A stretch of DNA of 64,000 nucleotides from Aestuariimicrobium soli (GCF_051192575.1 NZ_JBPJSQ010000010.1:1-64000); one strand, 5' to 3'. Counted from the stretch's first letter, positions 8,757-17,183 are shown. Program-made: numbers and translations. Notes: generated by a model from the letters alone, not told the origin.

Positions 8757-9020
8757 ATGGATGCTGACACCAAGAAGAAGATCATCGAAGAGTACGCGAC
8801 CGCCCCTGGCGACACCGGTTCTCCCGACGTTCAGATCGCGCTGCTCACCAAGCGCATCGCGCACCTGACGGAGCACCTGAAGGAGCACAAGGGCGATCAC
8901 CACAGCCGTCGTGGGCTGCTGCTGATGGTCGGCCAGCGCCGCCGTCTGCTCAACTACGTGGCCAAGCAGGACGTCGAGCACTACCGCGAGCTGATCGCGC
9001 GTCTCGGCCTGCGTCGGTGA
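8757..9020 (+). CDS. rpsO: 30S ribosomal protein S15
   Basis: An 87-aa primary 16S-rRNA-binding protein of the central domain. It shows the canonical GDTGSPDVQIALLTKRI, DHHSRRGLLLMVGQRRRLL and the C-terminal YRELIARLGLRR. The ATG at 8757 has GGAAGGAGA upstream; longer in-frame starts would add a non-conserved leader. rpsO upstream of pnp is the usual bacterial order, here interrupted by the DUF559 cassette, so the usual rpsO-pnp neighbourhood has been split. Confidence 0.97.
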   Translation: MDADTKKKIIEEYATAPGDTGSPDVQIALLTKRIAHLTEHLKEHKGDHHSRRGLLLMVGQRRRLLNYVAKQDVEHYRELIARLGLRR

Positions 9021-9035
9021 TCTGACCGGCATTCC

Positions 9036-9067
9036 ACGCCCCGGTTCCCTGATGGGAGCCGGGGCGT
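9036..9067 (+). terminator. rpsO terminator
   Basis: A 14-bp perfect stem, ACGCCCCGGTTCCC and its complement, with a TGAT loop followed by TGT, 16 nt after the rpsO stop. Confidence 0.75.
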
Positions 9068-9144
9068 TGTCGTGTCGGGGCGGCGCCAGCCCCACCCCAC
9101 CTCCGGGCAGCCGCCACCCGCCATCACCCCGCCCCGCCAAACCC

Positions 9145-9215
9145 GACTTGGCTTCAGTTGCTGCCCTTGGCTTCGTCCCAGAACCGAAGCTGAGTGCACC
9201 AACTGAAGCCAGGTC
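9145..9215. repeat. 71-bp palindromic repeat, copy 1
   Basis: An imperfect inverted repeat of 71 bp. The outer arm GACTTGGCTTCAGTTG pairs with the far end with one mismatch; the inner arm keeps GGCTTC/GAAGC but is degenerate between. The 11-nt central segment GTCCCAGAACC resembles those of the other two copies (10280-10350 and 29912-29982). It lies 112 bp before the DUF559 gene, within the 307-bp gap after rpsO. That gap otherwise shows only the rpsO terminator. Confidence 0.85.
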
Positions 9216-9327
9216 GTCGTCCGGAGGGGCGGGCGGGCCGGTGGTGCACGCGTTGAGTGTTGTCCGAGTGTTGTCCGTGCACCCGAACGTGTGCCGTGCT
9301 GGACGATCGCGTGGTCGGCTCGAACCC

Positions 9328-10275
9328 ATGAACCCGGACGAACCGAAGCGGTGGCCTCCGCTGATGCCCGACGGGACCCTCGTGGGGTCCGCCGACCTGC
9401 TCTCCCTGGGGTGGAGCCGGCGATCCATCGAACGAGGGCTTCGCGACGGCCGATTGGTGCGCGCCCGTCGTGGTCGCTACCTCCTCACTCCGGACGACGC
9501 GCGCCTCGACCCGCGCAAGCTGGTGTGGGCGAACCTTCCTGAGATCGGGCCGGGCACCGTGTTCTCCCACCTGTCGGCGGCCGTGATGTGGGGCATCCCC
9601 CTGTGGCGGCTGAACCATGGCCGCCGGGTGTGGGTGACCCGGGCCGACTCGACCCGGGGCAACATCCGCGGCCCGGTGCATGCGCACAACTGTCCCTGGT
9701 CGCCCGCCGAGGTCACCGAGCTCGACGGCGTTCCGCTGACCACGATGACGCGCACGGCGGTCGACCTCGGCCGAGCCTTCGGAGCCGATGTCGGCATCGT
9801 GGCCTGCGACTGGGTGCGAAGGCAGGGGGTCAGCGCCGAGGAGTTGAACGAGGTGCTCGCTCGTCACCGGCGGCGTCCCGGCGTGGTCGCCGCCCGACTG
9901 GCCGCGACCCAGGCCAGCCCGCTGGCCGAGAGCCCTGCTGAATCGGTGTCGAGGCTGCGGATGTTCCAGCTCGGATTGCCCCGGCCCGCCGAGCAGGTGG
10001 AGGTGCGGACGCCCTGGGGCCAGTTGGTGGGTCGCGGCGACTTCGGCTGGGAGGAGGAGCGGCTGTTGGGGGAGTGCGACGGCCGCACCAAGTACGACCA
10101 CCCCGATGGCGGACGAGCGAGTGACGCCGTGGTCGCCGAGCGGTGGCGCGCCGCACGCCTGGCGTCGCATGGGTGGGCGCTCGTCCGCTGGATGCCCGAT
10201 GACCTGCAACGCCCCGAGACGTTCCGTCGCACGATCGAGGCAGCACTGGCCGAGGCTCGCCGTCGGGCCGCCTGA
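9328..10275 (+). CDS. AbiEi-like winged-helix / DUF559 (VSR-like) putative nuclease
   Basis: A 315-aa protein. The N-terminus (about 15-55, VGSADLLSLGWSRRSIERGL, then RLVRARRGRYLL) matches the winged-helix domain of AbiEi-type antitoxins. A middle domain follows (TVFSHLSAAVMWGIPL, DGVPLTTMTRTAVDLGRAF). The C-terminal third resembles DUF559/VSR endonuclease folds: ESVSRLRMFQLGLP, then GRGDFGWEEERLLGECDG, where D, E and the ExD pair could be a metal site. No AbiEii-like toxin gene is adjacent, so a classical type IV toxin-antitoxin role is unsupported. The gene sits between two direct copies of a 71-bp palindrome, the second beginning 4 nt after its stop. It separates rpsO from pnp and is probably inserted. 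Confidence 0.8.
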   Translation: MNPDEPKRWPPLMPDGTLVGSADLLSLGWSRRSIERGLRDGRLVRARRGRYLLTPDDARLDPRKLVWANLPEIGPGTVFSHLSAAVMWGIPLWRLNHGRRVWVTRADSTRGNIRGPVHAHNCPWSPAEVTELDGVPLTTMTRTAVDLGRAFGADVGIVACDWVRRQGVSAEELNEVLARHRRRPGVVAARLAATQASPLAESPAESVSRLRMFQLGLPRPAEQVEVRTPWGQLVGRGDFGWEEERLLGECDGRTKYDHPDGGRASDAVVAERWRAARLASHGWALVRWMPDDLQRPETFRRTIEAALAEARRRAA

Positions 10276-10279
10276 CAGC

Positions 10280-10350
10280 GACCTGGCTTCAGTTCATGCA
10301 CATGGCTTCGCTCCAGAACTGAAGCCATGTGCACCACCTGAAGCCAGGTC
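10280..10350. repeat. 71-bp palindromic repeat, copy 2
   Basis: 30-bp arms with three mismatches (ends GACCTGGCTTC / GAAGCCAGGTC) around the 11-nt centre GCTCCAGAACT. The asymmetric centre has the same orientation as in copies 1 and 3. It starts 4 nt after the DUF559 stop codon, so it may also act as that gene's 3' hairpin. Confidence 0.9.
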
Positions 10351-10633
10351 GGGTGGGGGCGGGGGCCAAATGTCGGGGATCCCGCTAGACTGGATCACGG
10401 TTCACATGGGTGAACCCTGCCTCGCAGCTCGAGAACACGGTCTGGTCCTCGGTAGTGACCTTCGGGTGTGAATCCCCGCGGGTCTCGATCGAAGACCGGC
10501 TGGTCCGCGAGTGGCGCACCCGCAGATCGTCCGACCTCACCGTGACCCAGCCCGGGTCGGCGGCGGCCGCGACGGTCGTGCAGACGACGGTGCGCCCGCG
10601 AGAGCCGCATCATCCAACAATGAGAGGAATCCC

Positions 10634-12847
10634 GTGGAGGGTCCTGACATTCAGTTCGCCGAGGCCGTGATCGACAACGGCACGTTCGGCAAGCACATCG
10701 TTCGTTTCGAGTCCGGCCTGTTGGCCAAGCAGGCCGACGGCGCCGCCGTGGTCTACATCGACGACGACACCATGCTCTTCTCGGCGACCACCGCCGCGAA
10801 GACTCCCCGCGACTCCATCGACTTCTTCCCGCTGACGGTTGACGTCGAGGAGCGCATGTACGCCGCGGGTCGCATCCCCGGCTCGTTCTTCCGCCGCGAG
10901 GGTCGCCCCTCCGAGGGCGCCATCCTCACCTGCCGCCTGATCGACCGGCCGCTTCGTCCGTCGTTCGTGAAGGGCCTGCGCAACGAGGTGCAGGTCGTCG
11001 TCACGGTGATGGCTCTCAACCCCAACGTGCTCTACGACGTGGTGGCCATCAACGCCGCCTCGATGTCGACCCAGCTCGCCGGGCTGCCCTTCTCGGGCCC
11101 CATCGGCGGCGTGCGCGTTGCCCTGATCGACGGCCAGTGGGTCGCGTTCCCGACCGTCGAGCAGCTCGAGGGAGCCGTCTTCGACATGGTCGTGGCCGGC
11201 CGCGTGCTGCCCGACGGTGACGTCGCCATCATGATGGTCGAGGCCGAGTCGACCGAGATCACCTTCGACCAGGTGCGCGCCGGCGCCCAGGCCCCGACCG
11301 AAGAGGTCGTCGGCGAGGGCCTCGAGGCGTCCAAGCGGTTCATCAAGGCCCTGTGCGATGCGCAGGCCGAGCTGGCCGCGAAGCTGCCGAAGGAGACCTT
11401 CGACTTCCCCGTCTTCGCCGAGTACGGCGACGACGTCTACGCCGAGGTCGAGAGCCGTGGCGCCGCCAAGCTGGCCGAGATCATGCAGATCGCCGGCAAG
11501 CAGGAGCGCGACGACGCCAGCCACGAGCTGCGCAAGTCCATCACCGATGAGATCGCCGGCCAGTTCGAGGGGCGCGAGGGTGAGATCTCGGCCGCCTTCA
11601 AGTCGCTGACCAAGAAGATCGTGCGTCGTCGCACCCTGACCGACGGCGTGCGCATCGACGGCCGCGGTGTCGAAGACATCCGCACCCTGTCGGCCGAGGT
11701 CGGCGTGATCCCGCGCGTGCACGGCTCGGCGCTGTTCCAGCGTGGCGAGACCCAGATCCTGGGTGTCTCCACCCTGAACATGCTGGGTCTCGAGCAGAAG
11801 CTCGACACCCTGGCGCCCGAGAGCACCAAGCGCTACATGCACCACTACAACTTCCCGCCCTACTCGACCGGTGAGACCGGCCGCGTCGGGTCACCGAAGC
11901 GTCGCGAGATCGGTCACGGCGCCCTGGCCGAGCGTGCGCTCGTGCCGGTGCTGCCCAGCCGCGAGGAGTTCCCCTACGCCATCCGTCAGGTCTCGGAGGC
12001 GTTGGGCTCCAACGGATCCACCTCGATGGGTTCGGTCTGCGCGTCGACCCTGTCACTGCTGAACGCCGGTGTGCCCCTCAAGGCTCCGGTCGCCGGCATC
12101 GCCATGGGCCTGATGAGCGAGGAGCTCGACGGCAAGACCCACTACGTCGCGCTGACCGACATCCTGGGAGCCGAGGACGCCCTCGGTGACATGGACTTCA
12201 AGGTCGCCGGTACCGCCGACTTCGTGACCGCGCTGCAGCTCGACACCAAGCTCGACGGCATCCCTGCCGACGAGCTGGCGAAGGCCATGCTGCAGGCCCG
12301 TCGTGCCCGCCACACGCTGCTCGAGGTGATGGCCGAGGCCATCGACACTCCCGACGACATGTCGCCCTACGCGCCGCGGATCATCACCCTGAAGATCCCC
12401 GTCGACAAGATCGGTGAGGTCATCGGCCCCAAGGGCAAGATGATCAACCAGATCCAGGAAGACACCGGCGCCCAGATCACGATCGAGGACGACGGCACCA
12501 TCTACGTGGGTGCCGAGTCGGGCGAGGCCGCCGAGGCCGCTCGTTCGACCATCAACGCGATCGCCAACCCCACCATGCCCGAGAAGGGCGAGCGTTACCT
12601 GGGCACCGTCGTCAAGACCACGGCCTTCGGCGCGTTCGTTTCGCTGCTCCCGGGCAAGGACGGCCTGCTGCACATCTCGAAGATGCGCGAGCTCGCCGGT
12701 GGCAAGCGCGTCGAGAACGTCGAGGAGGTGGTCTCGGTCGGGCAGAAGCTGCAGGTCGAGATCAACGAGATCGACGATCGCGGCAAGCTGTCGCTGATCC
12801 CCGTGATCGAGGGCAAGGACGAGGACGCCGCTCCCGCCGAGCAGTGA
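10634..12847 (+). CDS. pnp: Polyribonucleotide nucleotidyltransferase
   Basis: A 737-aa 3'-5' phosphorolytic exoribonuclease and RNA polymerising enzyme of the degradosome type. Two RNase PH cores are visible (FFPLTVDVEERMYAAGRIPG, and in the second GSALFQRGETQILGV and YNFPPYSTGE). A KH domain with IGPKGK follows near residue 597, then an S1 domain (GTVVKTTAFGAFVSLLPGKD). The GTG at 10634 is chosen because GAGAGGA precedes it and the conserved start EGPDIQFAEAVIDNG follows; the longer in-frame start adds Arg-rich noise. Confidence 0.97.
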   Translation: MEGPDIQFAEAVIDNGTFGKHIVRFESGLLAKQADGAAVVYIDDDTMLFSATTAAKTPRDSIDFFPLTVDVEERMYAAGRIPGSFFRREGRPSEGAILTCRLIDRPLRPSFVKGLRNEVQVVVTVMALNPNVLYDVVAINAASMSTQLAGLPFSGPIGGVRVALIDGQWVAFPTVEQLEGAVFDMVVAGRVLPDGDVAIMMVEAESTEITFDQVRAGAQAPTEEVVGEGLEASKRFIKALCDAQAELAAKLPKETFDFPVFAEYGDDVYAEVESRGAAKLAEIMQIAGKQERDDASHELRKSITDEIAGQFEGREGEISAAFKSLTKKIVRRRTLTDGVRIDGRGVEDIRTLSAEVGVIPRVHGSALFQRGETQILGVSTLNMLGLEQKLDTLAPESTKRYMHHYNFPPYSTGETGRVGSPKRREIGHGALAERALVPVLPSREEFPYAIRQVSEALGSNGSTSMGSVCASTLSLLNAGVPLKAPVAGIAMGLMSEELDGKTHYVALTDILGAEDALGDMDFKVAGTADFVTALQLDTKLDGIPADELAKAMLQARRARHTLLEVMAEAIDTPDDMSPYAPRIITLKIPVDKIGEVIGPKGKMINQIQEDTGAQITIEDDGTIYVGAESGEAAEAARSTINAIANPTMPEKGERYLGTVVKTTAFGAFVSLLPGKDGLLHISKMRELAGGKRVENVEEVVSVGQKLQVEINEIDDRGKLSLIPVIEGKDEDAAPAEQ

Positions 12848-12871
12848 TCTGAGCCCGCGCGGTTCGACCCC

Positions 12872-12908
12872 GGACGCCGACCGTTCCCTGGTGGAATGGT
12901 CGGCGTCC
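12872..12908 (+). terminator. pnp terminator
   Basis: A stem built on GGACGCCGACC and its complement with a short CTGG loop, followed by GTGCTTT, 25 nt after the pnp stop. Confidence 0.75.
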
Positions 12909-12969
12909 GTGCTTTCCGGGCGGACGACCACCGGGGCAGCGCGGGCTCGGGTGGGGCGCAACGCCCCGG

Positions 12970-12975
12970 TAGGCT
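12970..12975 (+). promoter_or_regulatory. -10 element of dapB, leaderless type
   Basis: TAGGCT ends 6 nt before the dapB ATG; there is no Shine-Dalgarno sequence between them. Confidence 0.55.
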
Positions 12976-12981
12976 GACGCC

Positions 12982-13719
12982 ATGACTCGAGTGGCGGTGT
13001 TCGGAGCGAACGGCAAGATGGGCGCCGAGGTGTGCCGGGCGGTGGAACGGGCAGGTCACGAGCTGGTTGCCCGGATCGACGTGGGCGATGACCTGTCGGC
13101 GGCCGAGGGCGCCGAGGTGGTGGTCGACTTCACCCACCCCGATGCCGTCATGGGCAACCTCAAGTTCTGCATCGACCACGGCATTCACGCCGTCGTGGGC
13201 ACCACGGGTTTCACCGCCGACCGGCTCGCGACCCTGCGCGAGTGGCTCGGGGACGAACCCACCACCGGCGTCCTGGTGGCCGCCAACTTCTCGATCGGTG
13301 CTGTGCTGATGATGGCCATGTCGAAGAAGGCTGCGCCGTTCTACGAGTCGGTCGAGGTGATCGAGCTGCACCACCCGAACAAGGCCGACGCGCCCTCGGG
13401 CACGGCCACCGTCACCGCGCGCGGCATCGCCGAGGCCCGCCGCGAGGCCGGGCTCGACCCGGTGCCCGACGCCACCGCCCACGAGATCGACGGGGCCCGC
13501 GGTGCCGACGTCGACGGGGTGCAGGTGCACAGCGTTCGACTGCGCGGGCTGGTGGCCCACCAGGAGGTGCTGTTCGGCGCCGAGGGCGAGACGCTCACGA
13601 TTCGGCACGACTCGCTCGACCGGGTCTCGTTCATGCCCGGAGTGATCGCGGCCGTCGAGGCGGTCGGCGATCGTCCGGGTCTCACCGAGGGCATCGAATC
13701 GGTGCTCGGGCTCGACTGA
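12982..13719 (+). CDS. dapB: 4-hydroxy-tetrahydrodipicolinate reductase
   Basis: A 245-aa NAD(P)H-dependent reductase of the lysine/diaminopimelate pathway, supplying DAP for peptidoglycan. A Rossmann GANGKMG lies at residues 8-14. The catalytic signature ELHHPNKADAPSGTA has H130/H131 and K134. GVQVHSVRLRGLVAHQEV lies near the C-terminus. The start is fixed by the -10 six bases upstream and by the Rossmann strand at residue 3. The next gene begins 2 bp after its stop. Confidence 0.96.
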   Translation: MTRVAVFGANGKMGAEVCRAVERAGHELVARIDVGDDLSAAEGAEVVVDFTHPDAVMGNLKFCIDHGIHAVVGTTGFTADRLATLREWLGDEPTTGVLVAANFSIGAVLMMAMSKKAAPFYESVEVIELHHPNKADAPSGTATVTARGIAEARREAGLDPVPDATAHEIDGARGADVDGVQVHSVRLRGLVAHQEVLFGAEGETLTIRHDSLDRVSFMPGVIAAVEAVGDRPGLTEGIESVLGLD

Positions 13720-13721
13720 CC

Positions 13722-14450
13722 GTGGCCAGGGGTTCACGCGGGGGCGGCTGCCTCAAGATCACCGCGCTCGGTCTCGTGCTGCTGGTGGTGCTCGGCCTGC
13801 TGGCCGGCACCGTTGGCGACCGCTTCCTGCGCGGCGAGATCGAGGGGCGCGTCGCGTCCGCCATGACGACGCAGTTGGGCGGGACGACCACGGTCACCAT
13901 CGACGACCGCTCGGTGCTGGTGGGGTTGGCCCGCAACCGGTTCACGCGGATCTCGGGGCGGGCGCCGAGCGCTCGGTTCAGCCAGGGATCCGGCGACCAG
14001 GCCACCACGCTCGCCGTCAGCGACCTGACCTTCACCGCCACCGGGGTGGGCAATCTGCGGGGGAGTGGCCCCTACAGCGTCGACCATCTGACCGCGGGGG
14101 CGACGCTCACCTATGCCGAACTCAGCCGACTGGCCGGCACGAAGGTGACCTCGGCCGGGGGTGACCGGGTGAAGATCACGCAGACGGCCTCCGTGTGGGG
14201 GGCCAGTGTGTCGATCGAGGTCACGGCTCGACCCGGCGTCGGGTCCGACGGTGCACTGACGCTGGACGACCCACAGGCCTCGGTCTCGGGCGTCGAGGTG
14301 CCGCAGACGCTCCTGCGACCGCTGCTGAAGCGGATCACGGATCGGGCGGAACTTCCCGCGGTGCAGGGACTCGGCTACGACTCGCTGACGGCCTCGGAGC
14401 GGGGGATCGTGGTCGCCCTCAGCGGCGACAACGTGTCGATCGCCCGCTGA
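13722..14450 (+). CDS. DUF2993 (LmeA-like) membrane-anchored protein
   Basis: A 242-aa protein with a short positively charged N-terminus, one membrane helix (about residues 10-30, ALGLVLLVVLGLLAGTVG) and an extracytoplasmic beta-rich domain. The pattern of two lobes with VTIDDRSVLVGLARN and the C-terminal LPAVQGLGYDSLTASERGIVVAL fits DUF2993, whose mycobacterial member LmeA is a periplasmic phospholipid-binding protein needed for mannan maturation. GTG start 2 bp after dapB, so co-transcribed. The exact ligand is unknown. Confidence 0.75.
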   Translation: MARGSRGGGCLKITALGLVLLVVLGLLAGTVGDRFLRGEIEGRVASAMTTQLGGTTTVTIDDRSVLVGLARNRFTRISGRAPSARFSQGSGDQATTLAVSDLTFTATGVGNLRGSGPYSVDHLTAGATLTYAELSRLAGTKVTSAGGDRVKITQTASVWGASVSIEVTARPGVGSDGALTLDDPQASVSGVEVPQTLLRPLLKRITDRAELPAVQGLGYDSLTASERGIVVALSGDNVSIAR

Positions 14451-14471
14451 TTCGAGGATGCGCAGGGCCGT

Positions 14472-14540
14472 GGTCTCGACACGGTCGCTTCGCTCCCTAC
14501 TCGACCGACGGAGCGCGCAGTGCCGTGGGCTCGAGAGACC
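14472..14540. repeat. Degenerate palindromic element between convergent genes
   Basis: Outer arms GGTCTC (14472-14477) / GAGACC (14535-14540) and nested CGGTCG/CGACCG and CGCTCC/GGAGCG pairs form an imperfect hairpin. It ends exactly where the convergent acetyltransferase stop codon begins. It could be a bidirectional terminator or the remnant of a dispersed palindrome; its sequence is unrelated to the 71-bp family. Confidence 0.5.
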
Positions 14541-15161
14541 TCAGGACTCGGGCGAGATGTCGGTGCGCAGTCGCACCTGCTTGACCCGCACCACGCCGTC
14601 GTCCGTGCCGACCTCCTGGTGGGCGCCGTCGGCCCCCCACCCGGTGCCCACGAGCAGGGCGCGAAAGTCGTCATCGGTCGAGCGCACCCAGCAGGTCGCG
14701 GCCAGGTAGCCGTCGGCCTTCATGGTGTCGACGGCGGCGTTCAGCAGGCGCGAGGTGTGCCCTCGTCCGCGGGCCAGGGGGTCGACGCGGAAGTACGACA
14801 GTTCGGAATCCTGCGGGCCGGCGTCGGCATCCTGGGAGGGCCCGACCACGGCGAACCCCACCACCCGGCTGGCCAGCTGGGTCTCGTTCTCGTTGCCCGT
14901 CGGACGAGGCGCCCCCTCGGGCTCGGTGGCCACCAGCACCCGCATGTGCGCCAGCGGAGGCCGGGTGATCGAGGCATGCCAGATCTCGGCCATCTGGTCG
15001 AGCGTGGTCTCGGGCAGGAAGCGCTGCATCAGCGGATCGTCCGACCATTCGCGCCGCTGGATCTCGGCCAGCTGCCACGCCTCGACCGGCATCGCCAGCC
15101 GCACTCCGGGAGCCACCTGGGGGCTCTGTCCTGAGTTCACCAGCGGCAGCTCACGCGTCAT
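14541..15161 (-). CDS. GNAT-family N-acetyltransferase
   Basis: A 206-aa protein with a GNAT core in its C-terminal half: SYFRVDPLARGRGHTSRLLN, where ARGRGH is the motif A pyrophosphate loop, then the helix AAVDTMKADGY. The N-terminal 60 residues are less typical (VEAWQLAEIQRREW). On the minus strand TATTCT lies 7 nt before the ATG, so it too looks leaderless. It is divergent from RNase J with only 40 bp between starts. Substrate unknown. Confidence 0.78.
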   Translation of the reverse strand: MTRELPLVNSGQSPQVAPGVRLAMPVEAWQLAEIQRREWSDDPLMQRFLPETTLDQMAEIWHASITRPPLAHMRVLVATEPEGAPRPTGNENETQLASRVVGFAVVGPSQDADAGPQDSELSYFRVDPLARGRGHTSRLLNAAVDTMKADGYLAATCWVRSTDDDFRALLVGTGWGADGAHQEVGTDDGVVRVKQVRLRTDISPES

Positions 15162-15168
15162 GGGGGTG

Positions 15169-15195
15169 AGAATAGTCAGCCCGGCTCGCTAGGGT
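15169..15195. promoter_or_regulatory. Compact divergent promoters, acetyltransferase / rnj
   Basis: Minus-strand TATTCT (15169-15174) is 7 nt before the acetyltransferase ATG; plus-strand TAGGGT (15190-15195) is 6 nt before the rnj GTG. The -10 elements are 15 bp apart. Confidence 0.5.
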
Positions 15196-15201
15196 GGAAT
15201 C

Positions 15202-16884
15202 GTGACTGGTTCCCCTCTGCGTACACCGCCCAAGCTCGCCCGCGACACGCTGCGGGTCACTCCGCTCGGTGGTCTCGGCGATGTGGGCCGCAACATGGCC
15301 ACCCTGGAACTGAACGGCAAGCTGCTGCTGATCGACTGCGGCGTGCTCTTCCCCGAGGACCACCATCCCGGTGTCGACCTCATCCTGCCGGGGCTCGACG
15401 CCATCGCCGACCGCATGGACGACATCGCTGCCCTGGTGCTGACCCACGGCCACGAAGACCACATCGGCGCCGTTCCCTACCTGTTGCGTCGCCGCCCCGA
15501 CATTCCCATCTACGCGTCGAAGCTGACGCTGGCCTTCGTCGAGTCGAAGATTCGCGAGCACCGCATCAAGAATCCGAACCTCAACATCGTGGCCGAGGGC
15601 GACCGGGTCAAGGTCGACGGTTTCGACCTCGAGTTCATCGCCGTCAACCACTCGATCCCCGATGCCATGGGCGTCTTCGTGCGCACCAGCGCCGGCACCG
15701 TGCTGCACACCGGCGACTTCAAGATGGACCAGTTGCCCCTCGACGGGCGGATCACCGACCTGCGGGCGTTCGCGCGACTCGGCGCCGAGGGTGTCGACCT
15801 GTTCATGTGCGACTCGACCAACGCCGAGGTGCCGGGTTTCGTGCCCAGCGAGCGCGAGATCGAGCCGGCCATCGCGCGCGTCTTCGCCCAGTCGAAGCAG
15901 AAGCTGATCGTCGCCTGCTTCGCCAGTCACGTGCACCGCGTTCAGCAGGTGCTCGACCTGGCGGTGCAGCACGGCCGCAAGGTCGTCTACGTCGGCCGTT
16001 CGATGGTGCGCAACATGCAGGTCGCCCGCGACCTCGGTTACCTGAAGGTTCCCGAGAACACCCTGGTCGACCTCAAGGACATCGAGCACCTGCCCGACGA
16101 CAAGGTCGTGATCATCTCCACCGGGTCGCAGGGTGAGCCCCTGTCGGCACTGGCCCGCATCGCCAACCGCGAGCACCCGGTCGTCTCGCTCGGCCCCGGC
16201 GACACCGTGCTGCTGGCCTCGTCCCTGATTCCCGGCAACGAGAACGCCGTCTACCGCGTGATCAACGGGCTCACCCGGTTGGGCGCCAACGTCGTCCACA
16301 AGGGCAATGCGCTCGTGCACGTCTCGGGCCACGCGGCGGCCGGCGAGTTGCTGTACTGCTACAACATCCTCAAGCCCCGCAACGTGATGCCGGTGCACGG
16401 CGAGGTGCGTCACCTGGTCGCCAACGCGGCCCTGGCCATGAAGACGGGCCTCTCGTCCAAGAACGTGATCATCACCGAGGACGGTGGCGTGGTCGATCTC
16501 GCCAACCACCAGGCCCGCCTGGTCGGCAAGATCGATGCCTCCTACATCTTCGTCGACGGCTCGAGCGTGGGTGACATCACCGAGTCGCAGCTGACCGACC
16601 GGCGCATCCTCGGCGAGGAGGGGTTCATCTCGATCGTCGCCGCCGTCAACCTGCACGACCGGTCGCTGGTCTCGGGCCCCGAAATCACGGCGCGTGGGTT
16701 CGCCGAGGACGTTGACTTCGACACCGTCACCGAAGAGGTGCGCGCCGTGCTGCTGCGTGGCCTCAAGGACGGTGCCGAGGATGCCTACCAGCTGCAGCAG
16801 CAGGTGCGTCGGGTGATGGGGCGCTGGGTGAACCAGAAGCACCGCCGGCGCCCCATGATCGTCCCGGTGGTCGTCGCGATCTGA
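15202..16884 (+). CDS. rnj: Ribonuclease J
   Basis: A 560-aa metallo-beta-lactamase/beta-CASP ribonuclease with endonuclease and 5'-3' exonuclease activity, acting in rRNA and mRNA processing. The zinc-binding motif THGHEDHIG is at 81-89. PLGGLGDVGRN near the N-terminus, the VRTSAGTVLHTGDFKMD segment, the beta-CASP region (GRSMVRNMQVARDLGYL) and VSGHAAAGELLY are all characteristic. Length is typical. GTG start with TAGGGT 6 nt upstream. Confidence 0.95.
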   Translation: MTGSPLRTPPKLARDTLRVTPLGGLGDVGRNMATLELNGKLLLIDCGVLFPEDHHPGVDLILPGLDAIADRMDDIAALVLTHGHEDHIGAVPYLLRRRPDIPIYASKLTLAFVESKIREHRIKNPNLNIVAEGDRVKVDGFDLEFIAVNHSIPDAMGVFVRTSAGTVLHTGDFKMDQLPLDGRITDLRAFARLGAEGVDLFMCDSTNAEVPGFVPSEREIEPAIARVFAQSKQKLIVACFASHVHRVQQVLDLAVQHGRKVVYVGRSMVRNMQVARDLGYLKVPENTLVDLKDIEHLPDDKVVIISTGSQGEPLSALARIANREHPVVSLGPGDTVLLASSLIPGNENAVYRVINGLTRLGANVVHKGNALVHVSGHAAAGELLYCYNILKPRNVMPVHGEVRHLVANAALAMKTGLSSKNVIITEDGGVVDLANHQARLVGKIDASYIFVDGSSVGDITESQLTDRRILGEEGFISIVAAVNLHDRSLVSGPEITARGFAEDVDFDTVTEEVRAVLLRGLKDGAEDAYQLQQQVRRVMGRWVNQKHRRRPMIVPVVVAI

Positions 16885-16886
16885 TT

Positions 16887-16915
16887 TTGGACGAATCGCC
16901 CGTCTCGGCTACTCT
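16887..16915 (+). promoter_or_regulatory. rpmB promoter
   Basis: TTGGAC (16887-16892), a 17-bp spacer and TACTCT (16910-16915) form a near-consensus housekeeping promoter immediately after the rnj stop, with about an 80-nt leader to rpmB. Confidence 0.65.
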
Positions 16916-16997
16916 TGACAGGTTGCTGCGCGCCGATCGGTGCCAGCCACTCACTCTCGCGCCTCAGGGCGCATCACCATCTACTGAGGAGATTCCC

Positions 16998-17183
16998 ATG
17001 GCTGCCGTGTGCGACATCTGCGCCAAGGGCCCGAGCTTCGGACACAACGTGCCCTGGTCGAAGAAGAAGACCAACCGTCGTTGGAACCCGAACATTCAGC
17101 GCGTCCGCGCTGTCGTCGAGGGCACCCCGAAGCGCCTCAACGCCTGCACCGCCTGCATCAAGTCCGGCAAGGTCACCCGCTGA
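16998..17183 (+). CDS. rpmB: 50S ribosomal protein L28, zinc-binding type
   Basis: A 61-aa protein. It starts MAAVCDICAKGPSFGHNVPW, contains KKKTNRRWNPNIQRVRA and ends with CTACIKSGKV. The paired CxxC motifs (C5/C8 and the C-terminal pair) make this the Cys-containing, zinc-binding form; actinobacteria often encode an additional zinc-free paralogue elsewhere under Zur control. GAGGAG precedes the ATG. It is monocistronic, with its own promoter and a strong terminator. Confidence 0.95.
   Translation: MAAVCDICAKGPSFGHNVPWSKKKTNRRWNPNIQRVRAVVEGTPKRLNACTACIKSGKVTR

Noticed and set aside
9328..10275. A complete AbiE-type toxin-antitoxin system
   Set aside because: Only the AbiEi-like protein exists; no nucleotidyltransferase toxin (AbiEii) gene is adjacent on either side.
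9145..10350. Palindromic repeats as a CRISPR array
   Set aside because: Only two copies flank an ORF, there are no regularly spaced repeats or spacers, and no cas genes are present.
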